A stretch of 5,226 nt of DNA from an uncultured Clostridia bacterium (lineage in GTDB: Bacteria; Bacillota; Clostridia; Christensenellales; Borkfalkiaceae), in assembly GCA_934254725.1 (NCBI GenBank), contig CAKQLR010000071.1, positions 1 to 5,226 on the forward strand, read 5' to 3'. The notes beneath the pieces are model-generated. The model saw only the letters and a program-made list of their open reading frames with translations, searched no databases and had not been told where the DNA came from. Position numbers and translations under genes: made by a program. Of this stretch, positions 4,961-5,226 are shown piece after piece; position 1 is the stretch's first letter; the number at the start of each line of letters is the position of its first letter.

Positions 4961-5041
4961 TATCGGACAAGCGGGGTTCGGAAATAAAAAATAATAATTT
5001 TTGACTTCAATTTTTCAGTTTTTTCTGTTTTTAGTCCGATA
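4961..5041. repeat. 8-bp inverted repeat around the IS right end
   Basis: TATCGGAC (4961-4968) just after the transposase stop and GTCCGATA (5034-5041) are perfect inverted copies 65 bp apart. They may be an alternative marker of the element's right border or chance. The right terminal repeat proposed for the IS (about 4985-5017) lies between them. Confidence 0.35.
4985..5017 (-). repeat. Putative right terminal inverted repeat
   Basis: It ends GACTTCAATTTTTCA; read inward it is TGAAAAATTGAAGTC, matching the left end as TG...AATTG and TCAAA. It lies about 60 bp after the OrfB stop, as is usual. AT-richness makes the match less telling. Confidence 0.4.
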
Positions 5042-5092
5042 AAGAAAATGAAAATAAAAGGTAAAAACTCGCATAATTACTAAGAAAATAGA

Positions 5093-5143
5093 AAAACACT
5101 ATCGATTATCGAACCGTCGGGGTTCAAATATCGATAGTGTTTT
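5093..5143. terminator. Long two-part hairpin, probable bidirectional terminator
   Basis: AAAACACTATCGAT (5093-5106) pairs perfectly over 14 bp with ATCGATAGTGTTTT (5130-5143). Inside, a symmetric 4-nt internal loop is followed by GAACC (5111-5115) and GGTTC (5121-5125) around GTCGG. Both strands end the stem in a T-run, so it could stop transcription either way. No gene ends beside it in this window, so it more likely serves a gene to the right or is a structured element in its own right. Confidence 0.6.
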
Positions 5144-5226
5144 CAGGTGGCGGAGCGTTAGTAACGTAAATCGAATAGTTTAGAAAATTTGCAATGCTTT
5201 ATATAATCCTCTATGAACTATGATAT
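5144..5226. other. Right edge, no gene recognised
   Basis: GGTGGCGGAGCG (5147-5158) reads on the minus strand like a tRNA 3' end (CTCCGCCA), and CGTTA-G-TAACG (5156-5166) is a small palindrome, but there is no T-arm or cloverleaf. The stretch 5018-5092 between the element and the hairpin also holds no reading frame or recognisable signal. Confidence 0.3.

Larger units (their letters stand above)
3581..5017 (+). mobile_element. IS3-family element with its transposase core replaced by a three-gene cargo
   Basis: The element is defined by the transposase N-terminus (3697-3837) and C-terminus (4772-4957), both rightward and in the correct order, and by imperfect terminal inverted repeats. The left end starts TGTTCAATTG; the right end read inward is TGAAAAATTG, with seven of ten matches including the TG...CA termini, and further AT-rich similarity around TCAAA. 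At about 1.44 kb the total is within the normal IS3 size range although the middle is foreign. No target duplication is visible (AAAAT on the left, GTTTT on the right), so the exact ends are uncertain. It lacks all DDE catalytic residues and could move only with a transposase supplied by another copy. The cargo is a Cro/CI-type regulator, a small basic protein and a lipoprotein, visibly richer in A/T than the genes to the left. Confidence 0.55.

Noticed and set aside
5147..5226. tRNA gene on the minus strand suggested by CTCCGCCA
   Set aside because: No T-arm GGTTCRA, no anticodon stem and no matching 5' acceptor strand could be found.
1..5226. CRISPR array or tandem repeats
   Set aside because: No regularly spaced direct repeats were seen anywhere in the window.

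Overview
The window looks like chromosomal accessory DNA, or a decayed prophage edge, from an uncultured low-to-moderate-GC Bacillota of the gut Clostridia type. The grounds are strong GGAGG-type ribosome binding sites, consensus TTGACA/TATAAT promoters, U-run terminators, a clostridial-type holin, leaderless adhesin-like proteins and DUF11 proteins. No marker gene fixes the species.

Layout. (1) 1-330: the C-terminal end of a rightward enzyme, possibly a GH43-type glycosidase, then an orphan extended -10 promoter and a very strong terminator that together could bracket a small RNA. (2) 364-746, leftward: a phage-type holin broken by one missing G. (3) 883-2715, rightward: a 610-residue adhesin-like protein with a pectate-lyase-like beta-helix N-terminus and a WxL-like C-terminus but no signal peptide. 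It ends at a bidirectional terminator. (4) 3470-2788, leftward: an intact 129-residue DUF11-type protein and a probably frameshifted small companion. (5) 3581-5017: the two ends of an IS3-family insertion sequence. The transposase N-terminal helix-turn-helix (3697-3837) and C-terminal tail (4772-4957) remain, but the catalytic middle is replaced by an AT-richer three-gene cargo. (6) 5018-5226: non-coding, with one long structured hairpin.

The most interesting part is the cargo. A Cro/CI-type regulator (rightward) faces a leftward operon of a small basic 'YLKN' protein and a lipoprotein. The leftward promoter is perfect (TTGACA-17-TATAAT) and its spacer is filled by the palindrome CTAACCATTGGTTAG. 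A second palindrome of the same form, TAAC-N5-GTTA, abuts the regulator's own -10. The regulator mRNA appears leaderless. This is a compact self-regulated switch carried inside IS ends, in the manner of a mobile insertion cassette, and I do not recognise it as a described system.

A technical warning: three genes (holin, small cargo protein, lipoprotein) each need exactly one extra base in a homopolymer to read through, and a fourth (the DUF11 companion) also has a frame break near A/T runs. Either these are sequencing or assembly homopolymer errors or several genes are genuinely decaying. The annotation gives the restored reading for each.
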